A stretch of DNA of 64,000 bases, taken from positions 1 to 64,000 of the forward strand of contig NZ_BMGC01000021.1 in NCBI RefSeq assembly GCF_014639795.1. The letters run 5' to 3'. The stretch comes from Gordonia jinhuaensis (GTDB taxonomy: Bacteria; Actinomycetota; Actinomycetes; Mycobacteriales; Mycobacteriaceae). Shown here piece by piece: positions 46,387 to 55,350 of the stretch (positions are counted from its first letter, which is position 1; each line of letters opens with the position of its first letter). A model generated the notes under the pieces. It had not been told where the DNA came from and made no database searches. It saw only the letters and a program-made list of their open reading frames with translations. The position numbers were made by a program, and so were the translations under genes.

Positions 46387-47580
46387 CTAGTGTCGATACT
46401 CGCGCATGAGGCCCTTGCTGATGATCTGTTTCTGGATCTCGCTCGTTCCCTCGCCGATGAGCAGGAACGGCGCCTCGCGCATCAGTCGTTCGATCTCGAA
46501 TTCCTTCGAGTAGCCGTAACCTCCGTGAATCCGGAAGCTCGCCTGGGTGACCTCGGCGCAGTACTCACTGCACAAGTATTTGGTCATGCCCGCGGCCACG
46601 TCATTGCGTTCGCCGGAATCCTTCAGACGCGCGGCGTTGACCATCATCAGATGCGCCGCTTCGACTTTCGTCGCCATCTCGGCGAGTGAGAACGCGATCG
46701 CCTGATGTTCGGCGATCGGCTTACCGAAGGTGGAACGTTGCTGCGCATAGTCGATTGCCAATTCGAAGGCGCGCAACGCCACACCACAGGCACGTGCGGA
46801 GACGTTGACGCGTCCCACCTCCACGCCGTCCATCATGTGCCCGAATCCCCGGCCCGCAACACCGCCGAGAATGTCGTCGGCACCGGCATGGAAGCCGTCG
46901 AAGATCAGCTCGGTGGTGTCGATCCCCTTGTAGCCCATCTTGTCGATCTTGCGCGGAATGATCAGTCCGGGAAGCACTTCGCCGAATCCGGCCGGCTTCT
47001 CGATCAGGAAGGTGGTGAGATTGCGGTGCGGCTTGTCCTGGCCTTCGTCGGTGTGCACCAGTGCCGCCACCAGACTCGACGTCGCCCCGTTGGTCAGCCA
47101 CATCTTCGCGCCGTTGATCGTGTAGTCGCCGTCGGCGCCCCTCTTGGCGTTGGTCTTGATGGCCGCGACGTCGGAGCCGAGGTCGGGTTCGCTCATGGAG
47201 AAGGCGCCGCGCACCTCACCGGTGGCCATACGCGGCAGGAAGTGCTGCTTCTGCTCGTCGGTGCCGTGCTGGCGGATCATGTAGGCGGTGATGAAATGCG
47301 TGTTGATCACACCCGACACGCTCATCCAGCCACGGGCCAATTCCTCCACACACAGCGCGTAGGTCAGCAACGACTCCCCGAGACCGCCGTACTCCTCGGG
47401 GATCATCAGGCCGAACAAGCCCATCGCCGCCATGTCGTCGACGATCTCCTGCGGATACTCGTCGGCATGTTCGAGGTCCTGAGCCACAGGAATCACGTTC
47501 TTGTCGACGAAAGTCCGCACGTTGTGGACTATTTCGGTCTGCAACTCTGTCAGACCCAAGGTCTGCGCCAACCGCGTCAT
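46387..47580 (-). CDS. Acyl-CoA dehydrogenase
   Basis: A 397-residue acyl-CoA dehydrogenase starting at ATG 47578-47580. AFSMSEPDLGSDVAAIKTNA and RIHGGYGYSKEFEIERLMRE are the family signatures, and the catalytic Glu is in LIGEGTSEIQKQI. It diverges from the MFS transporter gene across 264 bases, and the shared spacer suggests joint control. With the neighbouring dehydrogenase and isomerase-like protein it would handle successive desaturations, or the two may form different isoforms. Not distinguishable by eye from medium- or branched-chain types. Confidence 0.9.
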   Translation of the reverse strand: MTRLAQTLGLTELQTEIVHNVRTFVDKNVIPVAQDLEHADEYPQEIVDDMAAMGLFGLMIPEEYGGLGESLLTYALCVEELARGWMSVSGVINTHFITAYMIRQHGTDEQKQHFLPRMATGEVRGAFSMSEPDLGSDVAAIKTNAKRGADGDYTINGAKMWLTNGATSSLVAALVHTDEGQDKPHRNLTTFLIEKPAGFGEVLPGLIIPRKIDKMGYKGIDTTELIFDGFHAGADDILGGVAGRGFGHMMDGVEVGRVNVSARACGVALRAFELAIDYAQQRSTFGKPIAEHQAIAFSLAEMATKVEAAHLMMVNAARLKDSGERNDVAAGMTKYLCSEYCAEVTQASFRIHGGYGYSKEFEIERLMREAPFLLIGEGTSEIQKQIISKGLMREYRH

Positions 47581-47844
47581 GGCTTCAGCATGCCTCGTGA
47601 CCGCGCTCACAGTAAGTCCGTCGTCGACTAACGGACAGTTAGGGCCAGGCAATGAGAGGCGTTCAGGCAGCCGTGAATACGGGCCTCACCGAGGCGATAT
47701 AGGAACTGCCTATGCGTCGAATCACCTCCCGGCTGTTGCCTCATCGGCCGTCGGGCACGTCCAATGGTCATGTGATCTACACCACGTGGCACGGCATCAC
47801 GTAATCCATGCCACCTGCTACGCCCTGGACAGAAGGACACAGTC

Positions 47845-49224
47845 ATGACGCTCGCCGCTTCCGATGACCATGAGGCCGTCGAAACCCCCGCCGCGCCATC
47901 TCCCCCGCCGAGCGCACGTGGCCGCAGACTCGGACCCGCAGGCGAATCACGCAATGCCGCTTGGGGTTTGACTAGCCTGCTGGTCGCGCTCTACGTGATC
48001 AACTACGCCGACAAGGCCGTATTGGGCATCATCGCCCAGCCCCTTTCCGAAGACCTCGGACTCCGCTCGAGTGACATCGGACTGGTGGGCAGCCTGTTCT
48101 TCCTCACCTTCACCATCGGCGGATTCTTCGCCGGTGCACTCAACCGCTGGCTCGGACTGCGCTGGGGACTGGCCCTGATCGCACTGTGCTGGGCCGTTGC
48201 GATGCTGCCGCTGGTCGCGGTGGCCACCTTCGCCGTGCTGGTCGCCAGCCGCCTGCTACTGGGCATCGCCGAGGGCCCGAGTTCGGCGTTGATGCACACG
48301 TCGGCGTACTCATGGCATCCGCCCACCCGTCGCGGTCTGCCCTCAGCGCTCCTGGCCGGCGCCGCGTCGATCTCCAAGATCGCCATCGCACCGCTGCTCG
48401 CCGTCGTCACGGTCAGCCTCGGCTGGCGAGCAGCCCTGGTGGCGCTGTCGATCGCGGGCGCGCTGTGGTGTGCGGTGTGGCTGCTGACCTGGCGCGAAGG
48501 ACCGTACACCAATGTCAACAGCGATATCCCCACCGCCGACCAGCGCGTGCAGGGCAGTCCCGAACCGACAGTCCCGTGGCGCCGGATCCTTCTCTCACGC
48601 AGCTTCGTCTTCGGCGCATTGCTGGTGATGAGTGTGTATGCGCTGGTCACGGTGGTGCTCACCTGGCTCCCGTCCTACTTCGAGGTGGGACTCGGCTACA
48701 GCCGGGTCACCGCGGGTTCGCTGTTCGCGCTTCCCTCGCTGATCTCTCTCGCGCTGATGCTGTTGTCCACCACCACCGGAGACCGGCTCATGTCGCGCGG
48801 CTCCTCGTCGCGGACGGTTCGCATCGTCGTACCGAGTATCGGCGTCCTGATCTGCGGCGTCATGCTCGCAACGCTGCCCACACTGGAGACCCCGATCATC
48901 GCAGTGCTGGTGCTCTCGGTGGGCTACGCCTTCGCCGCCTCGGTGTTCCCGTTGTTCAACGCCGCGATCTCGGAGATCTGTCCCCCACGGCAGATGGCGG
49001 GAACCCTCGGCTTCTTCATCGCGATCATGGCAATCGGTGGTCTCGTCGCACCGTATGCGACCGGAGTCATCGTCGACGCGGCGGAGAATCCCGCCGACGG
49101 CTACGCCAGCGCCTTCCAGATCCTCGGCGTGATCGCCGCGGTCGCCGCGATCCTCGCACTCGTCTTCGTGCACCCCGACCGCGACAAGAAGTCCATCCGC
49201 GAGCCGTCTCCGGCACAAGCATAG
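47845..49224 (+). CDS. MFS transporter, probably for an organic acid
   Basis: A 459-residue membrane protein with about 12 hydrophobic helices and a Pro/Ser-rich cytoplasmic N-terminus. INYADKAVLGIIAQPLSEDL in helix 1 and the GGFFAGALNRWLGLRWG loop resemble the anion:cation symporter group that includes aromatic-acid carriers. The start ATG 47845 follows AGAAGGA. It heads a plus-strand set with thiolase, SDR and CoA ligase genes, so it probably brings in the acid that the ligase activates. A hydroxycinnamate or other aromatic acid is possible, since the cou operon here lacks its own transporter gene. Confidence 0.85.
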   Translation: MTLAASDDHEAVETPAAPSPPPSARGRRLGPAGESRNAAWGLTSLLVALYVINYADKAVLGIIAQPLSEDLGLRSSDIGLVGSLFFLTFTIGGFFAGALNRWLGLRWGLALIALCWAVAMLPLVAVATFAVLVASRLLLGIAEGPSSALMHTSAYSWHPPTRRGLPSALLAGAASISKIAIAPLLAVVTVSLGWRAALVALSIAGALWCAVWLLTWREGPYTNVNSDIPTADQRVQGSPEPTVPWRRILLSRSFVFGALLVMSVYALVTVVLTWLPSYFEVGLGYSRVTAGSLFALPSLISLALMLLSTTTGDRLMSRGSSSRTVRIVVPSIGVLICGVMLATLPTLETPIIAVLVLSVGYAFAASVFPLFNAAISEICPPRQMAGTLGFFIAIMAIGGLVAPYATGVIVDAAENPADGYASAFQILGVIAAVAAILALVFVHPDRDKKSIREPSPAQA

Positions 49225-49336
49225 GCCCTCGCTATGGCGCCCTGAACGCGAAACCATTTGTGATCCAAGGGCAGTCATGTTCGTCTCAATACATCAGAAT
49301 CACTCCGCCCCGGGCGGCGATGAAGGGAACACCACA

Positions 49337-50470
49337 ATGACAGACGCAGTGATCGTCGACGCCGTCCGTACCCCGATCGGCAGGCGCAACGGAGCGCTGG
49401 CGGGGATCCACCCGGCCGACCTGTCCGCGCATGTCCTCGAGGCGGTCGTCGACCGCACCGGTATCGACCCGACGCTGGTCGACGATGTGATCTGGGGATG
49501 TGTCAGCCAGGCCGGCGAGCAGGCCACGAATGTGGCGCGGACCGCGGTGCTGGCCGCCGGCTGGCCCGAGTCGGTCCCCGGTACCACCGTCACGCGCGCC
49601 TGCGGGTCCAGCCAACAGGCGGTGAGCATGGCCGCGGCTGCGGTGATCTCGGGTCAGCTCGATGTGGTGATCGCCGGCGGCGTGGAATCGATGAGTCGGG
49701 TGCCGATGGGAGTCGCCGCCCCCAACGGCGAAAACCATCCGGCCAGCGTGCTCGACCGCTACGGCATCGACGGGTTCAACCAGGGCATCGGCGCGGAGAT
49801 GATGGCCGAGAAGTGGGCGCTCTCCCGCACCCAACTCGACGAGTTCTCCTTGCGCTCACATGAACTCGCCGCGCAGGCCACCGACAGCGGCGCCTTCGAC
49901 GGCCAGCTCGCGCCGCTGCCGGGGGTACTCGCCGGAGATGAGGGCATCCGCCGCGGCGGGACCCTCGAATCTCTCGGTAAGCTCAAGACGGTATTCGCCG
50001 AGGACGGTGTGATCCACGCGGGTAACGCATCCCAGATCTCCGATGGCGCCGCAGCACTGTTGGTGATGTCCAGTGAGACCGCCGCGGCTCACGGACTCAC
50101 GCCGCTGGCACGCATCCACACCGCCGTCGTCGCCGGTGATGACCCGGTGATGATGTTGTCGGCACCGATCCCAGCGACCGCCAAGGCGTTGGCACGCGCG
50201 GGTCTGAGCATCGACGACATCGGCACCTTCGAGGTCAATGAGGCCTTCGCGCCGGTGCCGCTGGCATGGCAGATGGAGACCGGCGCCGACATGGATCGGG
50301 TGAATCCGCTCGGCGGCGCGATCGCGGTCGGACACCCCCTCGGTGGATCCGGCGGCATCCTCATGACCCGCTTGGTCCATCGCATGCGCGACAACAACAT
50401 TCGCTACGGCTTGCAGACGATGTGTGAAGCAGGCGGTATGGCCAACGCGACGATCCTCGAGCTCCTCTGA
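49337..50470 (+). CDS. Acetyl-CoA C-acetyltransferase-type thiolase
   Basis: A 377-residue thiolase starting at ATG 49337. Nucleophilic Cys in TRACGSSQQAVSM (near residue 87), NEAFAPVPLAW, the His in GGAIAVGHPLGGSG, and the second Cys in MCEAGGMANA. The GGVESMSRVPMG segment is typical of steroid or acyl-CoA degradative thiolases such as FadA5/FadA6. It differs from the two 3-oxoadipyl-type thiolases in this window. It lies between the transporter and an SDR gene in the same direction, for terminal cleavage of a 3-ketoacyl-CoA. Confidence 0.9.
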   Translation: MTDAVIVDAVRTPIGRRNGALAGIHPADLSAHVLEAVVDRTGIDPTLVDDVIWGCVSQAGEQATNVARTAVLAAGWPESVPGTTVTRACGSSQQAVSMAAAAVISGQLDVVIAGGVESMSRVPMGVAAPNGENHPASVLDRYGIDGFNQGIGAEMMAEKWALSRTQLDEFSLRSHELAAQATDSGAFDGQLAPLPGVLAGDEGIRRGGTLESLGKLKTVFAEDGVIHAGNASQISDGAAALLVMSSETAAAHGLTPLARIHTAVVAGDDPVMMLSAPIPATAKALARAGLSIDDIGTFEVNEAFAPVPLAWQMETGADMDRVNPLGGAIAVGHPLGGSGGILMTRLVHRMRDNNIRYGLQTMCEAGGMANATILELL

Positions 50471-50498
50471 CCCAGGCGTCGCATTCGGACCGACATTC

Positions 50499-50525
50499 GA
50501 CCCGCCCGGATTCACCGGGCGGGTC
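50499..50525 (+). terminator. Hairpin between thiolase and SDR genes
   Basis: GACCCGCCCGG (50499-50509) pairs exactly with CCGGGCGGGTC (50515-50525) around ATTCA. It is 29 bases after the thiolase stop and 29 before the SDR start, so it may separate two transcripts or attenuate the downstream pair. Confidence 0.7.
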
Positions 50526-50553
50526 TGACTCCCACGAAAGGATCATCCACGAC

Positions 50554-51318
50554 ATGGAACTCAAGGGTGTGAGCACAGCGATCACCGGCGGAGCCTCGGG
50601 CCTTGGTCTGGCAGCAGCACAACGGATCATCGATGCCGGCGGTCGGGTCACCCTGATCGACCTCCCGACCTCCGACGGCGAGTCAGTCGCCAAGGAGCTC
50701 GGTGCCAATGCGCAGTTCGCCGCTGCCGACATCACCGACCGCGAACAGTTCGCGGCCGCACTCGACACCGCGGATCGCGACGGTGGACTCCGGGCCCTGG
50801 TGCATTGCGCCGGAGCGGGCCGCCGGATGCGGATCCTGGACAAGGAGGGCAATGCCGGCTCATCCGACGACTTCGAGTTCGTGATCCGACTCAACCTCAT
50901 CGGTTCGTTCAACGCCTTGGCTCTCGGCGCCGAGCGAATGGCACGACAGCCCGACGTCGACGGCGAACGTGGCGCGATCGTGTTGACAGCATCGGTTGCC
51001 GCATACGAAGGCCAGATCGGTCAGATCAACTACGCCGCATCCAAGGCCGGCATCGTCGGAATGACGATCGTCGCGGCGAGAGACCTGGCGAGCAAGCACA
51101 TCCGCGTCAACACCATCGCTCCGGGGATCATGGACACACCGCTGCTCGGCCGGTTGCGCGACGATGTCCGTGACTCCCTCGCGGCGACAGTCCCCAATCC
51201 GCATCGTCTCGGCAAGCCTGCCGAATACGGCCAGCTCGCCGCGTCGATCATCGAGAACGCCTATCTCAACGGCGAGACGATCCGCCTCGACGGCGCGATC
51301 CGGATGGCACCCAGATGA
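50554..51318 (+). CDS. Short-chain dehydrogenase, 3-hydroxyacyl-CoA dehydrogenase type II-like
   Basis: A 254-residue classical SDR. The NAD motif is TAITGGASGLGLA (about 8-20), then DLPTSDGES, which favours NAD. The catalytic set is Ser in VLTASVAAYEGQIGQ and YAASK with Tyr and Lys. The segment around VHCAGAGRRMRILDKEGNAG and the C-terminal INGETIRLDG-type end resemble HSD17B10/HAD type II. It would oxidise a 3-hydroxyacyl-CoA to the substrate of the adjacent thiolase. Its stop overlaps the ATG of the ligase gene. Confidence 0.88.
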   Translation: MELKGVSTAITGGASGLGLAAAQRIIDAGGRVTLIDLPTSDGESVAKELGANAQFAAADITDREQFAAALDTADRDGGLRALVHCAGAGRRMRILDKEGNAGSSDDFEFVIRLNLIGSFNALALGAERMARQPDVDGERGAIVLTASVAAYEGQIGQINYAASKAGIVGMTIVAARDLASKHIRVNTIAPGIMDTPLLGRLRDDVRDSLAATVPNPHRLGKPAEYGQLAASIIENAYLNGETIRLDGAIRMAPR

Positions 51319-53018
51319 GTGTCGCGAACATCGCAGGCCAGTCATCCTCGACGACAACCGTTCTCACCTATCCCGACGTGACCGTCGGCGAGCTGCCCGC
51401 GCATATGGCCGTTCTCTACGGTGACAGGCCGGCTGTCATCGACGGGGCCCGGACGCTGACCTATCGCCAACTCGACCAGCAGACACAACGAATCGCGTCG
51501 GCGCTGGCCGCGCGAGGGGTGGGTCACGGCGACATGGTGGTGCTCTACCTGTTCAACAGCGTCGACTTCATCCTCGCGTATTACGGATCGCTGCGGTCGG
51601 GTGCCAGTGTGACACTGGTCAATCCGCTGCAGCCGGTGGCCGGTCTGCGCGCACAGATCGTGGAGACGGCCGCCCGGATCGGGTTCACCCAGGCCGAGCA
51701 GGCCCCACGGCTGGTCGAGGCGGGTGAAACCCTCGAGGCGATCATCGTCGTCGATCGGGCGGCGACCGCACAGACCGACCCTACCGATGCGACCATCGCA
51801 CTCGCCGAATTCCTGGAAGCACCCGCGCATGCGGGTGGAGTCGGTACCGGTGCGAGCGCCGGCGACATCGCGCACATCGCCTACACCGGCGGTACCACCG
51901 GCGTCTCCAAGGGTGTTCGAGTGCTGCACCGCAACGTGATCGCGAATGTGACCCAGATGATCGGCTGGCGCGCCGGGCATGCGGTGCTCGTCGACGACTC
52001 CGCCGCGCTGCGACTGGAGCCGCGCGGTGACGGGCCCGGGCGCGGCGTCATCCCCGGTGAGGGCGCCACGATCGTGGTGTCCCCGCTCTTCCACGCTCAT
52101 GCACTGATCAACATGTCATTCCTGTTGCTGTGCGGTGTGACCCAGGTTCTGGCCGGACGGTTCGACCCGGGCAGGATGCTCGAGCTGATCGAGAAGCACA
52201 GGGCCACCTACATCACCGGCAGTCCGGCCATGTGGCATGCGCTGGCGACCCATCCCGACGTCGACACCCGCGACACCTCCTCGGTACGGGTGATGTCCTC
52301 GGGTGCGGCCCCGATCGATCCGGTGACACTGCGCGCATCGTCGGCAGGCTTTCCCACCGCAGCGGTGGTGGAGGGCTACGGGCTGACCGAGGCGACCTGC
52401 CTGGTCTGTTCGGCACCCCTGTCGGAAGGCGGCGAGTATCGCCTGGGCAGCGTCGGTCTGCCCACCTACGACACCGACATCGAGATCCGAGAAGCAGGCG
52501 AGACCGAGGTATCACTTCCGGCCGGCGAACGAGGCGTGTTGTGGGTACGTGGTCCCCAGGTGACCGACGGCTACCTCGATCATCCCGAGGCCACTGCGGC
52601 TCAGTATGTGGACGGCTGGCTCAACACCGGTGACATCGCCTATCGCGACGACGACGGCTACGTCTTCATCTGCGACCGCGCCAAGGACATGTTGATCTAC
52701 AAGGGTTACAACGTGTATCCGCGTGAGCTCGAAGACATTCTGGTCACCCATCCGGCGATCTCGGCGGCAGCCGTGGTCGGTCGCGACGCGGGGGCGGTGG
52801 GCCAGGAACCCGTTGCCTTCGTCGTCCCGAAAGCCGACCAACGGATCGATGCCGATGAGGTGATGGCTTACGTCGCCGAGAAGGTTCTGCCGTACAAGAA
52901 GATTCGCGACGTGATGGTGATCGACGCCCTCCCGGTCTCGACAGCGGGCAAGATTCAGAAGGTTCGACTGCGAGAACAGGTCAGGGGTGAACACCGGGAT
53001 CACACCGCTACTCGGTGA
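51315..53018 (+). CDS. AMP-forming acyl-CoA synthetase
   Basis: A 567-residue ANL ligase. P-loop YTGGTTGVSKGVRV (first Ser of the usual TSGTTG replaced by Gly), A5 segment VEGYGLTEATCLV, the hinge GWLNTGDIAYRDDDGY, and lysine in STAGKIQKVRLRE. Its genes partner (SDR, thiolase, MFS carrier) suggests activation of an imported carboxylic acid. The YTGGTTG variation is found in several active fatty-acid ligases, so it is not evidence of inactivation. It is coupled to the SDR by ATGA and followed by a long nested hairpin. Confidence 0.88.
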   Translation: MSVANIAGQSSSTTTVLTYPDVTVGELPAHMAVLYGDRPAVIDGARTLTYRQLDQQTQRIASALAARGVGHGDMVVLYLFNSVDFILAYYGSLRSGASVTLVNPLQPVAGLRAQIVETAARIGFTQAEQAPRLVEAGETLEAIIVVDRAATAQTDPTDATIALAEFLEAPAHAGGVGTGASAGDIAHIAYTGGTTGVSKGVRVLHRNVIANVTQMIGWRAGHAVLVDDSAALRLEPRGDGPGRGVIPGEGATIVVSPLFHAHALINMSFLLLCGVTQVLAGRFDPGRMLELIEKHRATYITGSPAMWHALATHPDVDTRDTSSVRVMSSGAAPIDPVTLRASSAGFPTAAVVEGYGLTEATCLVCSAPLSEGGEYRLGSVGLPTYDTDIEIREAGETEVSLPAGERGVLWVRGPQVTDGYLDHPEATAAQYVDGWLNTGDIAYRDDDGYVFICDRAKDMLIYKGYNVYPRELEDILVTHPAISAAAVVGRDAGAVGQEPVAFVVPKADQRIDADEVMAYVAEKVLPYKKIRDVMVIDALPVSTAGKIQKVRLREQVRGEHRDHTATR

Positions 53019-53023
53019 CCCGT

Positions 53024-53096
53024 GGCAGAAATCGTCCCCCTCAGCGGCGGGAAGGGCAGTATGCCCTCGACGTCGCTGAGGGGGACGATTTCTGCC
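53024..53096. terminator. Perfect 23-bp nested inverted repeat between converging genes
   Basis: Arms of 23 bases (53024-53046 and 53074-53096) are exact reverse complements; the left arm contains CGTCCCCCTCAGCG. The 27-base loop holds a smaller hairpin, GGGCA-GTA-TGCCC. It begins five bases after the ligase stop and ends 18 bases before the stop of the converging dehydrogenase, so it is a bidirectional terminator at least. The arms are related to those at 44213-44282. Confidence 0.85.
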
Positions 53097-53114
53097 GTGC
53101 CCTCAGGCAGCGGA

Positions 53115-54332
53115 CTATCTTTGGGCCTTCATCGCACCTTTCACCAGTGCGCGACCGACGATGAGTCGCTGGATCTCGCTGGTCCCCTCGTACAGGCGGA
53201 GGAGCCGGACGTCGCGGTAGATCCGTTCCACCGGGACGCCGCGCATGTAGCCGCTGCCGCCGTGGATCTGCACGGCCAGGTCGGCGACCTTGCCCACCAT
53301 CTCGGTACAGAACAGCTTGACCGCGGACGGTGCGAGCCGACGATCGGTGTTGTCGACCCAGGCGCGTGCGGCGTCACGCACCATCGCCCGGCCCGCCATC
53401 ACGCCGGCCTGCTGATCGGCCAGCATCGCCTGCACCAGCTGGAACTCGCCGATGGGCGTACCGCCCTGGGTGGAGGTGGCGGCCCAGCTCACCGACTCGT
53501 CGAGTGCACGTTGTGCGGCTCCCACCGACAGCGCGGCGATGTGGACACGCCCGCGTGCCAGTGAAGTCATCGCCGCGCGGTACCCCACGTCCTCACTACC
53601 GCCGACGAGAGCATCTGCTCCCACCCGGACGTCGGTGAAGTGCACATCCGAGGTCCACGCCCCCTCCTGGCCCATTTTCGCGTCCTTGGGCCCGACCTCC
53701 ACACCCGGTGTGTCCGCCGGGACCAGGAACACCGCGATACCGGCCCCATCATCGTCCGCGGGACGGGTACGGGCGAATACCACGAAGAGATCGGCCAACG
53801 GGGCGTTGGTGATGAACCGCTTGTCGCCGTTGATGACCCAGTCGTCACCCTCGCGCACGGCCTTGGTGCCCAATCCGATCGGCGACGATCCAGCCCCCGG
53901 CTCGGTGAGCGCGAAAGAGGCGACCACCTCACCGGAGGCGATGCGGGAGAGCCACTGCTCCCGTTGCTCGTCGGTACCGAAATTCACCAGAACCTGGCCG
54001 GCGATGCCGTTGTTGGTGCCGAACATCGACCGCAGGGCCAGCGAGGTGTACCCCAGTTCCATCGCGAGTTCCACATCCTGGGTGAGGTCGAGGCCCAGAC
54101 CACCCCATTCCTGCGGAATCGCGTAACCGAACAGGCCCATCTCCTTGGCACCGGCCCGGATGTCGTCGGGAATCGCATTGGAGTCGGCGATCTCCTGCTC
54201 ACGCGGCACCACCACCTCGCGGACGAATTCGCGAGTGGCGGCGAGGATATCGCGGAAGTCGTCGTCGCTGACCTGCTTGGACGACGCGGCAGAGGTGGTC
54301 ACTACCGACTTGCTGGCTGTGGGTGTGGACAT
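53115..54332 (-). CDS. Acyl-CoA dehydrogenase
   Basis: A 405-residue acyl-CoA dehydrogenase. [19 protein letters not shown] (about 135-153) and [19 protein letters not shown] are the signatures; the catalytic Glu is in [12 protein letters not shown]. The start is ATG 54330-54332; the N-terminal 20 residues are Ser/Thr-rich and variable. It is the third such gene within 9 kb and is transcribed alone, converging on the ligase operon and diverging from the FabG-like gene. Its substrate may be a later intermediate of the same pathway. Confidence 0.9.
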   Translation of the reverse strand: MSTPTASKSVVTTSAASSKQVSDDDFRDILAATREFVREVVVPREQEIADSNAIPDDIRAGAKEMGLFGYAIPQEWGGLGLDLTQDVELAMELGYTSLALRSMFGTNNGIAGQVLVNFGTDEQREQWLSRIASGEVVASFALTEPGAGSSPIGLGTKAVREGDDWVINGDKRFITNAPLADLFVVFARTRPADDDGAGIAVFLVPADTPGVEVGPKDAKMGQEGAWTSDVHFTDVRVGADALVGGSEDVGYRAAMTSLARGRVHIAALSVGAAQRALDESVSWAATSTQGGTPIGEFQLVQAMLADQQAGVMAGRAMVRDAARAWVDNTDRRLAPSAVKLFCTEMVGKVADLAVQIHGGSGYMRGVPVERIYRDVRLLRLYEGTSEIQRLIVGRALVKGAMKAQR

Positions 54333-54529
54333 ATCACTCAGGCTCCACCACCACACAACCGCGCGTCCAATACGAGATCGAGCATGAACCGTTAGTCAGC
54401 GCGAATACCCGACCGCACCCGGATACGCCCTGCGGGGCGGTAGGTTTCGAGCTGATATCTCCGCAACGTGACACGTCCGTCCGACGTGCCCGGAGACCAT
54501 TCTCAACAACAACAGACGGGGTGATTCAC

Positions 54530-55273
54530 GTGCAGGATCTTCTTGCCGGACGAGTCGCGGTGGTGACCGGCGGTGCTCGGGGCATCGGTTTCGAGATCGC
54601 GCGTTCGTTCGTCGACGCAGGTGCCAAGGTCGTACTCGGCGATCTCAACGGCGACGCGGTCAAGATCGCTGCCGACACGCTGGGCGGCGCCGCGGTGGCG
54701 ACCGGTGTGCGCTGCGATGTGACCGATTCCGGTGACATGGACGAGCTGATCGGCACCGCCGTCGAGGGCTTCGGGTCGTTGGACGTGATGGTCAACAACG
54801 CCGGCATCACCCGAGACGCGACGATGCGCACGATGACCGAGGAAGATTTCGACCTGGTCATCTCAGTACACCTCAAGGGGACCTGGAACGGCACCCGCAA
54901 GGCCGCGGCCATCATGCGCGAGGCCAAACGCGGTGCGATCGTGAATATCTCGTCACTGTCGGGCAAGGTCGGCATGGTCGGCCAGACGAACTACTCGGCC
55001 GCCAAGGCCGGCATCGTCGGCATGACCAAGGCTGCGGCCAAAGAAGTCGCCCATCACGGCGTGCGTGTCAACGCCATCCAACCCGGCCTCATCCGATCGG
55101 CCATGACCGAGGCGATGCCGCAGAAGGCATGGGATCAGAAGATGGCCGAGATTCCGATGCAGCGTGCCGGTGAGGTCAGCGAAGTCGCCAGTGTGGCACT
55201 GTTCCTCGCCTCCGACATGTCCTCGTACATGACCGGCACCGTACTCGAGGTCACCGGCGGACGCTTCATGTAA
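54530..55273 (+). CDS. FabG-like short-chain dehydrogenase/reductase
   Basis: A 247-residue SDR. Start GTG 54530, after a GGGG stretch. Cofactor motif [30 protein letters not shown], catalytic Ser in [15 protein letters not shown] with Tyr and Lys, and [17 protein letters not shown] near the C-terminus. This is the FabG / acetoacetyl-CoA reductase pattern. It precedes a 3-oxoadipyl-type thiolase with a 77-bp gap, so here it probably acts on a CoA thioester rather than in fatty-acid synthesis. Confidence 0.88.
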   Translation: MQDLLAGRVAVVTGGARGIGFEIARSFVDAGAKVVLGDLNGDAVKIAADTLGGAAVATGVRCDVTDSGDMDELIGTAVEGFGSLDVMVNNAGITRDATMRTMTEEDFDLVISVHLKGTWNGTRKAAAIMREAKRGAIVNISSLSGKVGMVGQTNYSAAKAGIVGMTKAAAKEVAHHGVRVNAIQPGLIRSAMTEAMPQKAWDQKMAEIPMQRAGEVSEVASVALFLASDMSSYMTGTVLEVTGGRFM

Positions 55274-55350
55274 CCGTGGAATCCGACCCCCGCTCCACCC
55301 GGGCAAGAGCCCGTCCCAGCTCCACCCGAGCACCACAGAAAGGCATCCTC

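Noticed and set aside
47581-47844. Small gene in the MFS / acyl-CoA dehydrogenase spacer
   Set aside because: Open frames here lack ribosome sites and overlap the promoter region of both divergent genes.
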